Below are positions 7,333 through 14,331 of a DNA stretch of 14,517 nucleotides, piece by piece (within the stretch, counting starts at the first letter, position 1; every line of letters begins with the position of its first letter). The DNA lies in contig USNB01000014.1 in the NCBI GenBank assembly GCA_900555875.1, positions 1-14,517 of the forward strand, read 5' to 3'. The stretch comes from an uncultured Eubacteriales bacterium (lineage in GTDB: Bacteria; Bacillota; Clostridia; Christensenellales; Pumilibacteraceae). The position numbers were made by a program, and so were the translations under genes. A model generated the notes under the pieces. That model did no database searches, was not told where the DNA came from, and was given only the letters and a program-made list of their open reading frames with translations.

Positions 7333-8559
7333 ATGAAAGAGAAGATCGTTCTTGCCTATTCCGGCGGACTTGATACTACAGCTATCATTCCGTGGCTCAA
7401 GGAAAATTACGATTATGATGTCGTCTGCGCGTGCATAGACTGCGGACAGGCGGAAGAACTCGACGGGCTTGAGCAGCGCGCCATCTCTACCGGTGCGAGC
7501 AAGTGCTATATCGTGGATGTTGTGGACGAACTTTGCGACGATTACATCATGCCGTGTGTAAAGGCGGGTGCCGTATACGAGAACAAATATCTTCTCGGAA
7601 CTTCCATGGCTCGTCCCCTTATCGCAAAAAAACTCGTGGAGATCGCCCGCAAAGAAGGCGCTACCGCAATATGCCACGGCGCTACGGGAAAAGGAAACGA
7701 CCAGATACGTTTTGAGCTTGGAATAAAAGCTCTTGCTCCCGACCTTAAGATAATCGCGGCATGGAGAAGCGATAAGTGGAATATGAGTTCCCGTGAAGAG
7801 GAGATCGAGTATTGCCGTAAGCACGGTATAGATCTTCCCTTCTCTGCGGATTCCTCTTACAGCCGCGATCGCAATATATGGCATATAAGCCATGAAGGTC
7901 TCGAGCTCGAGGATCCCGCGAACGAGCCTAATTACGAACATCTTCTCGTCCTTGGCGTAACGCCGCAAAAGGCTCCGGATAAGGAGACGGAGATAAGCAT
8001 TTCCTTTGAATCCGGTATTCCCGTGGCTCTCAACGGAAAGAAAATGAATGTGAGCGAGATCATCACCGCACTTAACGAGCTGGGCGGCAAGAACGGCATC
8101 GGCATTGTCGATATCGTTGAAAACCGCGTCGTCGGAATGAAGTCTCGCGGCGTATACGAGACGCCCGGAGGCACCATTCTCATGGAGGCTCATGCACAGC
8201 TTGAGGAGCTCATTCTCGACAGAGAAACGATAGAATACAAAAAGAATATAGGCGGGAAGCTCGCTTCCGTGGTATATGAAGGCAAATGGTTCACGCCGCT
8301 TCGCGAAGCGCTCTGTGCGTTCGTTGATTCCACGCAGAAATACGTTACGGGTGAAGCTAAGATGAAGCTGTATAAGGGCAATATCATCCGAGCCGGGACG
8401 ACTTCTCCTTATTCTCTTTATAATGAGTCTCTTGCAAGCTTTACTACCGGAGATCTTTACGATCATCACGATGCGAGCGGCTTCATAACCCTGTTCGGAC
8501 TTTCCAGCAAGGTGCGCGGGCTTAAAATGCAGAGTCTCGAGGGTAAGAACAAAAAATGA
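7333..8559 (+). CDS. argG: Argininosuccinate synthase ArgG
   Basis: Joins citrulline and aspartate using ATP to form argininosuccinate, the penultimate step of arginine synthesis, in the cytoplasm. The 408-residue protein is of normal length. It shows the ATP-binding AYSGGLDTT (8-16), TSMARPLIAK (90-99), GATGKGNDQIRFELG (116-130) and the downstream SREEEIEYCRKHGI, PYSLYN and SGFITLFGL blocks typical of the family. The start ATG 7333 has AGGAG at 7323-7327, five bases upstream; the frame is open from a TTG at 7318, but the ribosome site and the family N-terminus exclude that. The last bases overlap the argH start (ATGA), so the two final steps of the pathway are translationally coupled. argG lies divergent from ruvC. 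Confidence 0.98.
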   Translation: MKEKIVLAYSGGLDTTAIIPWLKENYDYDVVCACIDCGQAEELDGLEQRAISTGASKCYIVDVVDELCDDYIMPCVKAGAVYENKYLLGTSMARPLIAKKLVEIARKEGATAICHGATGKGNDQIRFELGIKALAPDLKIIAAWRSDKWNMSSREEEIEYCRKHGIDLPFSADSSYSRDRNIWHISHEGLELEDPANEPNYEHLLVLGVTPQKAPDKETEISISFESGIPVALNGKKMNVSEIITALNELGGKNGIGIVDIVENRVVGMKSRGVYETPGGTILMEAHAQLEELILDRETIEYKKNIGGKLASVVYEGKWFTPLREALCAFVDSTQKYVTGEAKMKLYKGNIIRAGTTSPYSLYNESLASFTTGDLYDHHDASGFITLFGLSSKVRGLKMQSLEGKNKK

Positions 8560-9932
8560 AACTCTGGTACGGCAGATTTCAACATGACGTAAATAAGGCA
8601 GCGGACAGTTTTAACAGTTCGCTGTCCTTTGACAAACGGCTGTATCGGTGCGATATAGAAGGCAGCAAGGCGCATTGCACGATGCTCGGTGAATGCGGTA
8701 TCATTCCGGACGGCGAAGCAAAACTTATAGTAAAGACGCTGGATGATATACTTGCCGATATCGATGCGGGTAAATGCGAGATAAAGGATGCCGAGGATAT
8801 ACATTCGTTTGTCGAGAATGAGCTTGTCTCCCGTATAGGTGCTGCCGGTAAGCGTTTGCATACGGGGCGTTCGCGCAACGATCAGGTCGCTCTTGATATT
8901 CGACTTTATCTTCGCGACGCTGCCGATGAAATAATTGCGCTGCTCAGGAAATTTGCGCTTACACTGACAGAGATAGCCGAAAAGAATATCGGCACGGTCA
9001 TGCCTGCGTTCACTCATCTGCAGAAAGCGCAGCCCACCACGCTTGCTCATCATCTCGCCGCGTATGCCGAGATGCTTTGTCGCGATATCTCGCGCTTTAA
9101 GGAGACGAAAGAACGCACGAACGTCATGCCGCTCGGCAGCGGAGCATGTACGTCCACGCCGTACCCGATAGACCGTATGCGCGTAGCCGAATTGCTTGGC
9201 TTCCCCGCTATTACGCCCAACTCCATGGACGCAGTCAGTGACAGGGATTTCGTACTCGATTTCCTGTATTCCTGCGCAGTGGCTATGATGCACCTGTCAA
9301 GGTTTTCCGAAGAGATCATCATATGGGCGTCGGATGATTATAAATACATCGAGCTCAGCGACGGATATTCCACGGGTTCGAGTATCATGCCGCAGAAAAA
9401 GAATCCGGATATGAACGAACTGATCCGCGGAAAAACAGGCAGGGCGTACGGCGACCTCATGACGCTTCTCACCGTGATGAAGGGCATTCCCCTTGCCTAT
9501 GACAAGGATATGCAGGAAGACAAGGAATGCGTCTTTGACGCATACGATACTCTGCACGCCAGCCTTACGGTGTTCGACGGGCTTATGCGCGAAGCAAAAT
9601 TCAACGTGAAGCGTTTGCGCGAATGTACGGACGGCGGTTTTACGAGTGCGACCGAATGCGCCGACTATCTGGTCGGTAAAGGCGTTCCCTTTCGCGACGC
9701 GCATGCGATCGTGGGCAGACTTGTCGTATATTGTATAGAAAACGGCAGAACTTTGCAATCGTTAAGTATGGACGAATATTGCAAATTCAGCAGTCGATTC
9801 GATGACGGTATATATGATGCCATAAAGCCCGAGACTGCTATCGAGCGCAGAAAAGCGCCCGGCGCTCCATCTTCCGATGCGATGAAGAATGAATTGGCGA
9901 ATTTGAGAACGCGCCTTGAAAATATAAAATGA
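8556..9932 (+). CDS. argH: Argininosuccinate lyase ArgH
   Basis: Splits argininosuccinate into arginine and fumarate. A member of the fumarase/aspartase superfamily and tetrameric by family knowledge. The 458-residue protein begins with the typical KLWYGRF and carries LHTGRSRNDQVA (101-112) and the catalytic-site THLQKAQP (153-160). The superfamily signature GSSIMPQKKNPD (274-285), whose mobile serine loop supplies the catalytic base, is intact. The ATG overlaps the argG stop, and GAGGG (8539-8543) precedes it by 12 bases. It is the last plus-strand gene here; a hairpin at 10016-10048 follows. Arginine repression is likely from the pathway, but no clear ArgR box was seen. Confidence 0.98.
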   Translation: MKLWYGRFQHDVNKAADSFNSSLSFDKRLYRCDIEGSKAHCTMLGECGIIPDGEAKLIVKTLDDILADIDAGKCEIKDAEDIHSFVENELVSRIGAAGKRLHTGRSRNDQVALDIRLYLRDAADEIIALLRKFALTLTEIAEKNIGTVMPAFTHLQKAQPTTLAHHLAAYAEMLCRDISRFKETKERTNVMPLGSGACTSTPYPIDRMRVAELLGFPAITPNSMDAVSDRDFVLDFLYSCAVAMMHLSRFSEEIIIWASDDYKYIELSDGYSTGSSIMPQKKNPDMNELIRGKTGRAYGDLMTLLTVMKGIPLAYDKDMQEDKECVFDAYDTLHASLTVFDGLMREAKFNVKRLRECTDGGFTSATECADYLVGKGVPFRDAHAIVGRLVVYCIENGRTLQSLSMDEYCKFSSRFDDGIYDAIKPETAIERRKAPGAPSSDAMKNELANLRTRLENIK

Positions 9933-10005
9933 TCGGAGCTTTACCGCAATCCGGATCGTGTGAAATAAGGCGGATATTGCGCGACAAAGCGGATGTCGAT
10001 AGTTG

Positions 10006-10048
10006 AAAAGTAAAACCCCGGCAAAAGAGAATATCTCCTTTGCCGGGG
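10006..10048. terminator. Rho-independent terminator between converging argH and the membrane-protein gene
   Basis: Perfect ten-base arms CCCCGGCAAA (10016-10025) and TTTGCCGGGG (10039-10048). A further GAGA/TCTC pairing (10027-10030 with 10034-10037) extends the stem around an ATA loop. On the minus strand the stem is followed at once by TTTTACTTTT, a good U-tract, so it serves the minus-strand gene ending at 10069. On the plus strand only a short CGCTTTG follows, so termination of argGH there is probable but weaker. Confidence 0.85.
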
Positions 10049-10068
10049 CGCTTTGTGTACCGCATTAT

Positions 10069-10641
10069 TTATTGTTCACCGTCTCCGTCCTCACCGTCGC
10101 ACCAAAAGAAACCTCTGAAATGCAGATCTTTTTTCTGCTTATCACTAAGTAAAGAAGTAATAAGCTGTTGTTGCTTTCCTTTCACCTTTTGCGGGCATTG
10201 TAATGTAACTTTTATAACATCATGCGGGATATACTTTAATACGGTCTCCAACACTTCATCGCGGATCTCCAAATTTAATATTAATTTATTCAAACAGTAG
10301 AAATCAATTGATTTATTTTTACCATAAAAGATTTCAACAATATTGATCTTATTTATTTCATATTCACTCCTAATGGGGATCCCGAAACAAGTGTAGCTGA
10401 CAAGCTTTATTTTCTCTTCATTAAAGTTTACAAATGTTAATGAATATAGAAGCAAGCCGATTGTAATTATAACCATGACGCTGCTCATAACAATAACAAA
10501 TATCCACATTTCTTTTATTGTGCCGGATACTATTCCACGATTATATAATATGATCCCAATTACAAGGCCTAAAGATATAGATCCGTCAAAAACGAAAATA
10601 AGCTTTATATGAGTTGGCCATATCATAAATTTTTTTGACAT
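10069..10641 (-). CDS. Unrecognised small membrane protein, intact copy of a tandem pair
   Basis: I do not recognise this 190-residue protein. Two hydrophobic segments (about residues 12-33 and 45-70) predict a membrane hairpin. A soluble domain of about 120 residues follows, beginning FNEEKIKLVSYTCFGIPIRSEYEINKIN, a pattern of short beta strands that recalls bacterial PH-like domains. That resemblance is a guess by eye. The tail carries KVKGKQQQLI, LLSDKQKKDLH and an acidic end, CDGEDGDGEQ. The start is ATG 10641 (MSKKFMIW), matching the MSKKYMVY start of the sister copy, with GGGGAG ten bases upstream; an in-frame extension further upstream is rejected on that basis. The DNA is much poorer in GC than its neighbours (13 of 60 bases are G or C at 10261-10320), which suggests acquisition from elsewhere. 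A strong terminator follows. No partner gene hints at its function. Confidence 0.8.
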   Translation of the reverse strand: MSKKFMIWPTHIKLIFVFDGSISLGLVIGIILYNRGIVSGTIKEMWIFVIVMSSVMVIITIGLLLYSLTFVNFNEEKIKLVSYTCFGIPIRSEYEINKINIVEIFYGKNKSIDFYCLNKLILNLEIRDEVLETVLKYIPHDVIKVTLQCPQKVKGKQQQLITSLLSDKQKKDLHFRGFFWCDGEDGDGEQ

Positions 10642-10677
10642 GATAAGTTTTCTCCCCATTGACAAAAAGCTTTTAAG

Positions 10678-10690
10678 ATAAAAGATTTGA
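10678..10690 (+). repeat. Left member of a 13-base inverted repeat flanking the broken copy
   Basis: ATAAAAGATTTGA here is the exact reverse complement of 11258-11270. With small gaps the similarity extends outward to about 10669 and 11284 (GCTTTT, AA, GAT). Both are AT-rich, so chance is not excluded. Confidence 0.45.
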
Positions 10691-10714
10691 AAATATTTAT
10701 CGCCGCCGCTTGAC

Positions 10715-11244
10715 TTAACCGTCGCACCAAAATAAGCCCTTTGAATGCAGCTCCTTTTTCTGCTTATCACTGAGTAACGGAGTAATAAGTTGTTGCTGCT
10801 TTCCTTTCACCCGTTGCGGACATTGTAACGTAACTTTTATCACATCATGCGGGATATACTTTAATACGGTCTCCAACACCTCATTACGGATCTGCACGTT
10901 CAATACATTTTTACCTATATGATAAAAATCAATAGTAGTATCTTTGCCGTAATAGATGTTTACTTCATTTATTTTATCTGTTTTATATTCGCTTCTTATG
11001 GGAATACCGAAACAAGTGTAGCTGACAATATAGATCTTATCCTTCGAAAAGCTGACAAATTGCAATGAATACAAGAAGAAACCCAAGTCCATAATCCCAC
11101 AATCACGCACATAACAACGAATTTATTCCCCATTGTATCGGATAATGGTGATACGGCAGTCAAAACGATACCCACGGCAGCTATGATCGATACAAATAGA
11201 ATAAAGATAAGATACCTTGGATAGACCATATATTTTTTAGACAA
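10715..11244 (-). pseudogene. Second tandem copy of the same membrane protein, broken by a one-base frameshift
   Basis: The 5' part (11244 to about 11085) encodes MSKKYMVYPRY and the first membrane segment, and the 3' part (about 11092 to 10715) encodes the rest in another frame: FLYSLQFVSF through LHSKGLFWCDG. Lining the DNA up with the intact copy shows exactly one base missing within 11083-11092, in the second membrane segment. The repaired product would be about 176 residues, seven fewer at the N-terminal side and lacking the acidic tail of its sister. The start is TTG 11244, well supported by AAGGTGAT just upstream. No slippery heptamer in the correct frame was found, so programmed frameshifting is unlikely. 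The alternatives are a recent mutation or an assembly error. The 3' half remains very close to the intact copy. Confidence 0.75.
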
Positions 11245-11247
11245 AGC

Positions 11248-11255
11248 ATCACCTT
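11248..11255 (-). promoter_or_regulatory. Ribosome binding site for the TTG start of the frameshifted copy
   Basis: Minus-strand AAGGTGAT matches the 16S anti-Shine-Dalgarno closely. The AGG core ends seven bases before TTG at 11244-11242. An ATG at 11250-11248 is in a frame that does not give the family protein. Confidence 0.6.
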
Positions 11256-11257
11256 CC

Positions 11258-11270
11258 TCAAATCTTTTAT
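11258..11270 (-). repeat. Right member of the 13-base inverted repeat flanking the broken copy
   Basis: TCAAATCTTTTAT on the plus strand, the reverse complement of 10678-10690. It lies directly upstream of the TTG start and ribosome site of the broken copy, so it may overlap that copy's promoter. Confidence 0.45.
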
Positions 11271-11276
11271 ATATCG

Positions 11277-11322
11277 TTAAAAAGCAAACGGGAAGCTGCA
11301 GATCGCGGTCTCTCGTTTGCTT
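11277..11322 (-). terminator. Rho-independent terminator after radC
   Basis: Arms AAGCAAACG (11282-11290) and CGTTTGCTT (11314-11322) pair perfectly. The next three positions can add a G-T wobble and two further pairs. On the minus strand the stem runs straight into a TTTTT tract (11283-11279). It lies 65 bases after the radC stop and before the start of the frameshifted copy, so it separates the radC-side operon from the island. Confidence 0.75.
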
Positions 11323-11387
11323 CGAACGTTATTCCGATCAAAATACTTACCGTTCATGTCCTTTACGATGAAAAGTATACGCGATCA

Positions 11388-12320
11388 TTACTGTCTGTCC
11401 TTGCGCTTTGCCGCTTCAAGTTTATCGAGTGCGTCGCGCATCCGTGCTTCGATCTTGCCGTCGTCGATCAGTTTACCTATCTCGATCCGGAGCTGCTCCG
11501 TTTCCGCTTCCCCGAGTACTACGGAATGCGCCGGATCGTCGTCTATCAAAGGACGCAGACTGTATTTATATCTTTCCGTGTTGATGAACGACGAACACAA
11601 TTCGATCAGCGAATCGAGTATACTGTTATGGTAGAAGCTGAAAAATTTGCCGGAGTTGCCGCAGATGATATGATCGATAACCGATATATCGAGTGATGCA
11701 AGCGTGATGATTATCACATTTGTAGTGATGAGATCATTCGGCGAAGGATACATCGTATCGCCCGGATGATTATGAAAGAGTATGACTTTTGATGCTCTGC
11801 ATGCCGATGCAAGACGATATAACCTCGGTATATCTACAGTCGTGCTTGATGCGCTGCCCTTACTTATTTGCGCGAAATTTCTTACGCGGCCGTTGACGTC
11901 CGTAAATATCGCGCTGACATGTTCGTCTTTCGGATTTATGGCAAGCGCCGAATGCTTGCAGAAATCGAGTACGTCGGAAAACGTATCTATAACGGCCGTT
12001 TCCTTTCTGCCGTCTTTTATGTATGCGTTGGCAACGGGCAGAACGGACTTTATCAGAAAGGCTGCTCGCTCAGGCAGCTCGGGAAATGCGATGAGATCGT
12101 GTATGTCCGCTTCGAATACGGCGGACAGCGATCCGAATTCGCGTATCAGTTTGTGCGCGAGCGCATTGGTATCCTTTCTTTGCACGCCGTAAAACAGCAG
12201 ATATTCGAGTACTTCGTGAGGAGAGAAAGTCTTCATCTCCTGATCCGCAAGAAAGCGCATCCTTACACGTTCTCTGTGCCCTGCGTGTATATTTTCGTTT
12301 CCGCCCTTATCGTTTGCCAT
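11388..12320 (-). CDS. radC: RadC-family JAB/MPN-domain protein with a C-terminal extension
   Basis: 310 residues. The N-terminal helical part (about 13-105: HRERVRMRFLADQ, EVLEYLLFYGVQRKDTNALAHKL, FGSLSAVFEA) is typical of clostridial RadC. It is followed by the JAMM metalloprotease-like fold with E133, H173, H175, S183 and D186 (H-x-H-x7-S-x2-D) and DHIICG. The usual HNHPSGDPTPS loop is replaced by HNHPGDTMYPS, with metal ligands kept. Most family members end soon after the FFSF segment (about residue 209). This one goes on for about 95 residues, ending in a charged, probably helical stretch. The biochemical role of RadC is unsettled; a direct repair role was questioned for E. coli. The ATG 12320 has GGAG eight bases upstream. 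It lies 17 bases after proA and is followed by a terminator. Confidence 0.92.
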   Translation of the reverse strand: MANDKGGNENIHAGHRERVRMRFLADQEMKTFSPHEVLEYLLFYGVQRKDTNALAHKLIREFGSLSAVFEADIHDLIAFPELPERAAFLIKSVLPVANAYIKDGRKETAVIDTFSDVLDFCKHSALAINPKDEHVSAIFTDVNGRVRNFAQISKGSASSTTVDIPRLYRLASACRASKVILFHNHPGDTMYPSPNDLITTNVIIITLASLDISVIDHIICGNSGKFFSFYHNSILDSLIELCSSFINTERYKYSLRPLIDDDPAHSVVLGEAETEQLRIEIGKLIDDGKIEARMRDALDKLEAAKRKDRQ

Positions 12321-12337
12321 ATGTGATCTCCGCTATG

Positions 12338-13588
12338 TCACTTGCGGCACTGTCCGTTGCCTGTGATCGTATATTTGAAGCTCGTGAGCTGTGCGGGTCC
12401 GAGAGGACCGCGAGCATGGATCTTCTGCGTCGATATGCCCAGCTCTGCGCCGAAGCCGAATTCAAAACCATCGGTAAAACGAGTGGATGCATTGACATAT
12501 ACGGCAGCGCTGTCAACTTCTTTGAGAAATTTGTCTCCGGCGGCTTTGTCTTCGGTGATTATGACTTCGCTGTGATGCGTGCTGTATTTGTTTATGTGGC
12601 TTATGGCTTCTTCCACACCGGAAACCGCTTTGCACGATATCTCATAACCGAGATATTCTTTCGAATAATCTTCTTCGGTGGCCGGAATTATTTTGTCAGC
12701 ATATGTCGGACATGCCGCTATCGTTTCCGGGCAGCCGTGTACAGTAACACCTTTTTCTATAAGCGTTCCGATAAGTACGGGTGCGGCGGATGAGATCACG
12801 GCTCTGTCTATCAGCATGCTTTCAAGCGCATTGCAGACGCCGGGACGCTGAAGTTTTCCGTTAAGGAGTATATTGAGCGCCATGTCGATCGATCCCGTTT
12901 TTTCGAGATACAGATGACAGTTTCCGGCGCCGGTCTCGATTACGGGCATCGTAGAGTTCTTTTTGACTGTCTGTATAAGATTCGCTGAACCTCTGGGTAC
13001 AAGAACGTCGATATATTCGTCAGTATGCATGAATTCCTCGGCGCCCTTCCGTGAAGTGTCTTCTATGAGCTGTATGAATCCGCTTTCAAAACCGTTTTTT
13101 TCAAGCGCCGTTTTTATCGTTCTGACAAGTTCCGCATTCGTGATGTAAGCGTCTTTACTTCCGCGGAGCACAACGGCGTTGCCCGTCTTTATGCACAGAG
13201 CGACGACGTCGCACGTGACATTGGGACGTGCCTCGTAAATGATGCCTATGACTCCGAGCGGAACGCTCACGCGGCTGATTTTTATCCCCTGCGCCGCCGT
13301 CCAGCTGTCGAGCACTTTTCCCACGGGATCTTCAAGCTCGATTATCTGTCTGATCCCTTCGGCAATACCGTTAATACGATCTTCGGTCAGGCGCAGTCTG
13401 TCGATAAGATATGCGGGAAGATCGGTGCCGTTGGCTATATCTTCGGCGTTTGCGGCAAGTATAGCAGACGAATTTTCGACAAGAGCGTCGGCTATCGCGC
13501 CGAGCATCTTGTTTTTGTCGTCGGAAGAAAGGAGCGCGGGATACGCCACGTTGTCCTTTGCTGCTTTACAGGTCTCGCGGACGGTCAT
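12338..13588 (-). CDS. proA: Gamma-glutamyl phosphate reductase ProA
   Basis: Reduces gamma-glutamyl phosphate with NADPH to glutamate 5-semialdehyde, the second step of proline synthesis. The 416-residue protein has full family length. It shows the LGVIGIIYEARPNVT block (111-125), the nucleotide-binding KTGNAVVLRGS region (134-144), the catalytic cysteine C252 in PGVCNALES, and the C-terminal FGFGAELGISTQKIHARGP (378-396). Its partner proB (glutamate 5-kinase) is not next to it in this window, which is unusual for bacteria with a proBA pair, so proB must be elsewhere. The ATG is preceded by a strong GAGGAGG site that lies inside the last codons of yebC, eight bases before the start, implying coupling to yebC. 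radC follows after 17 bases. Confidence 0.97.
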   Translation of the reverse strand: MTVRETCKAAKDNVAYPALLSSDDKNKMLGAIADALVENSSAILAANAEDIANGTDLPAYLIDRLRLTEDRINGIAEGIRQIIELEDPVGKVLDSWTAAQGIKISRVSVPLGVIGIIYEARPNVTCDVVALCIKTGNAVVLRGSKDAYITNAELVRTIKTALEKNGFESGFIQLIEDTSRKGAEEFMHTDEYIDVLVPRGSANLIQTVKKNSTMPVIETGAGNCHLYLEKTGSIDMALNILLNGKLQRPGVCNALESMLIDRAVISSAAPVLIGTLIEKGVTVHGCPETIAACPTYADKIIPATEEDYSKEYLGYEISCKAVSGVEEAISHINKYSTHHSEVIITEDKAAGDKFLKEVDSAAVYVNASTRFTDGFEFGFGAELGISTQKIHARGPLGPAQLTSFKYTITGNGQCRK

Positions 13589-13591
13589 CGT

Positions 13592-14326
13592 TTATTCCTC
13601 CTCGTTGTATTCCGCATTGTGATATACGTTCTGGACGTCGTCGTTATCCTCGAATGCATCCAACATTTTGAGCAGCTTATCGCGGGCTTCGTCGTCAAGG
13701 AATACGGTATTCTGCGGTATGCGCTGAAGCTCTGCCGATTCGTATTCTATACCGGCTGAAACAAGCGCGTCGCGCACGGAAGCAAAATCTGCGGGCGACG
13801 TTACTATCTCGTAATAATCGCCGTCTACGTCGAAATCTTCGGCGCCTGCGTCCAGTGCAGCCATCATCATTTCATCGTCGTCCATATCTGCTTTTTTGAG
13901 TATTGATATGACGCCTTTTGTGTCGAACATATAGGATACGCATCCGCTCGTTCCGAGACTGCCGCCCGCTTTGTCGAAGATATGCCTTACTTCGCCTCCG
14001 GTGCGGTTTTTGTTGTCCGTGAGCGCCTCCACGATAACGGCTACGCCGCTCGTGCCGTATCCCTCATATACGATGCTTTCATAGTTTATGCTGCCGAGTT
14101 CTCCGCTCGCTTTCTGTATGCTGCGGTTGATGTTGTCTTTAGGCATGTTGTTCGCTTTGGCTTTGTCTATAACGGCACGGAGTGCTGCGTTGGAAGACGG
14201 ATCGGGACCGCCGGCTTTGACGGCTACGGCGATCTCTCTTCCTATTTTTGTGAAGATCTTGCCCCTTGCCGCGTCAGCCTTACCTTTTGCCTGCTGTATG
14301 TTGTGCCACTTGGAATGTCCGGACAT
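13592..14326 (-). CDS. YebC/PmpR family protein (TACO1 homologue)
   Basis: 244 residues, the usual length. The N-terminus MSGHSKWHNIQQAKGKADAARGKIFTK is the hallmark of the family, and the VYEGYGTSGVAVIVEALTDNKNRT segment (85-108) is also diagnostic. An acidic C-terminal stretch (EDNDDVQNVYHNAEYNEEE) completes it. Family members were long called DNA-binding regulators; more recent work on some ties them to translation of proline-rich stretches at the ribosome. The sequence does not decide between them. The ATG has GAGG eleven bases upstream inside the end of the preceding methyltransferase gene, five bases away. proA begins three bases after its stop. yebC often sits beside ruvC in bacteria; here ruvC is about 6.4 kb further down the same strand. 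Confidence 0.96.
   Translation of the reverse strand: MSGHSKWHNIQQAKGKADAARGKIFTKIGREIAVAVKAGGPDPSSNAALRAVIDKAKANNMPKDNINRSIQKASGELGSINYESIVYEGYGTSGVAVIVEALTDNKNRTGGEVRHIFDKAGGSLGTSGCVSYMFDTKGVISILKKADMDDDEMMMAALDAGAEDFDVDGDYYEIVTSPADFASVRDALVSAGIEYESAELQRIPQNTVFLDDEARDKLLKMLDAFEDNDDVQNVYHNAEYNEEE
13597..13603 (-). promoter_or_regulatory. proA: proA ribosome binding site embedded in the end of yebC
   Basis: Minus-strand GAGGAGG is made by the final Glu codons of yebC and lies eight bases before the proA ATG, with the yebC TAA in between. Confidence 0.7.
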
Positions 14327-14331
14327 ATTAA

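Larger units (their letters stand above)
10069..11244 (-). repeat. Tandem gene duplication, period 625 bases in the 3' part
   Basis: From 10096 against 10721 the two copies align without gaps at a constant offset of 625 through the C-terminal coding part. The longest identical run I can verify is 38 bases, 10217-10254 and 10842-10879. The membrane-segment halves are clearly more diverged, and the offset shrinks to 603 at the start codons because of seven missing codons and the one-base deletion. Confidence 0.85.

Noticed and set aside
7303..8469. A long open frame (388 codons) on the minus strand across argG
   Set aside because: It is wholly antisense to a textbook argG, has no recognisable domain, and runs through the argG promoter and ribosome site. 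Such mirror frames are common opposite conserved genes.
8466..9293. A 275-codon minus-strand frame opposite argH
   Set aside because: Antisense shadow of a conserved enzyme, with no motif and no context.
10665..10674. AAAAGCTTTT palindrome between the two membrane-protein copies as a terminator
   Set aside because: The ten-base AT-rich palindrome has no loop and no stable GC stem, so it is unlikely to terminate transcription.
10642..10770. Longer form of the intact membrane protein with 43 extra N-terminal residues
   Set aside because: The extension reads back into the 3' end of the other copy in a different frame. The MSKK start matches the sister gene and has its own ribosome site.
11076..11092. 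Programmed -1 frameshifting joining the two parts of the upstream membrane-protein copy
   Set aside because: A GGGTTTC heptamer is present on the minus strand, but its phase fits the second frame, not the frame the ribosome arrives in. The intact sister copy needs no frameshift.
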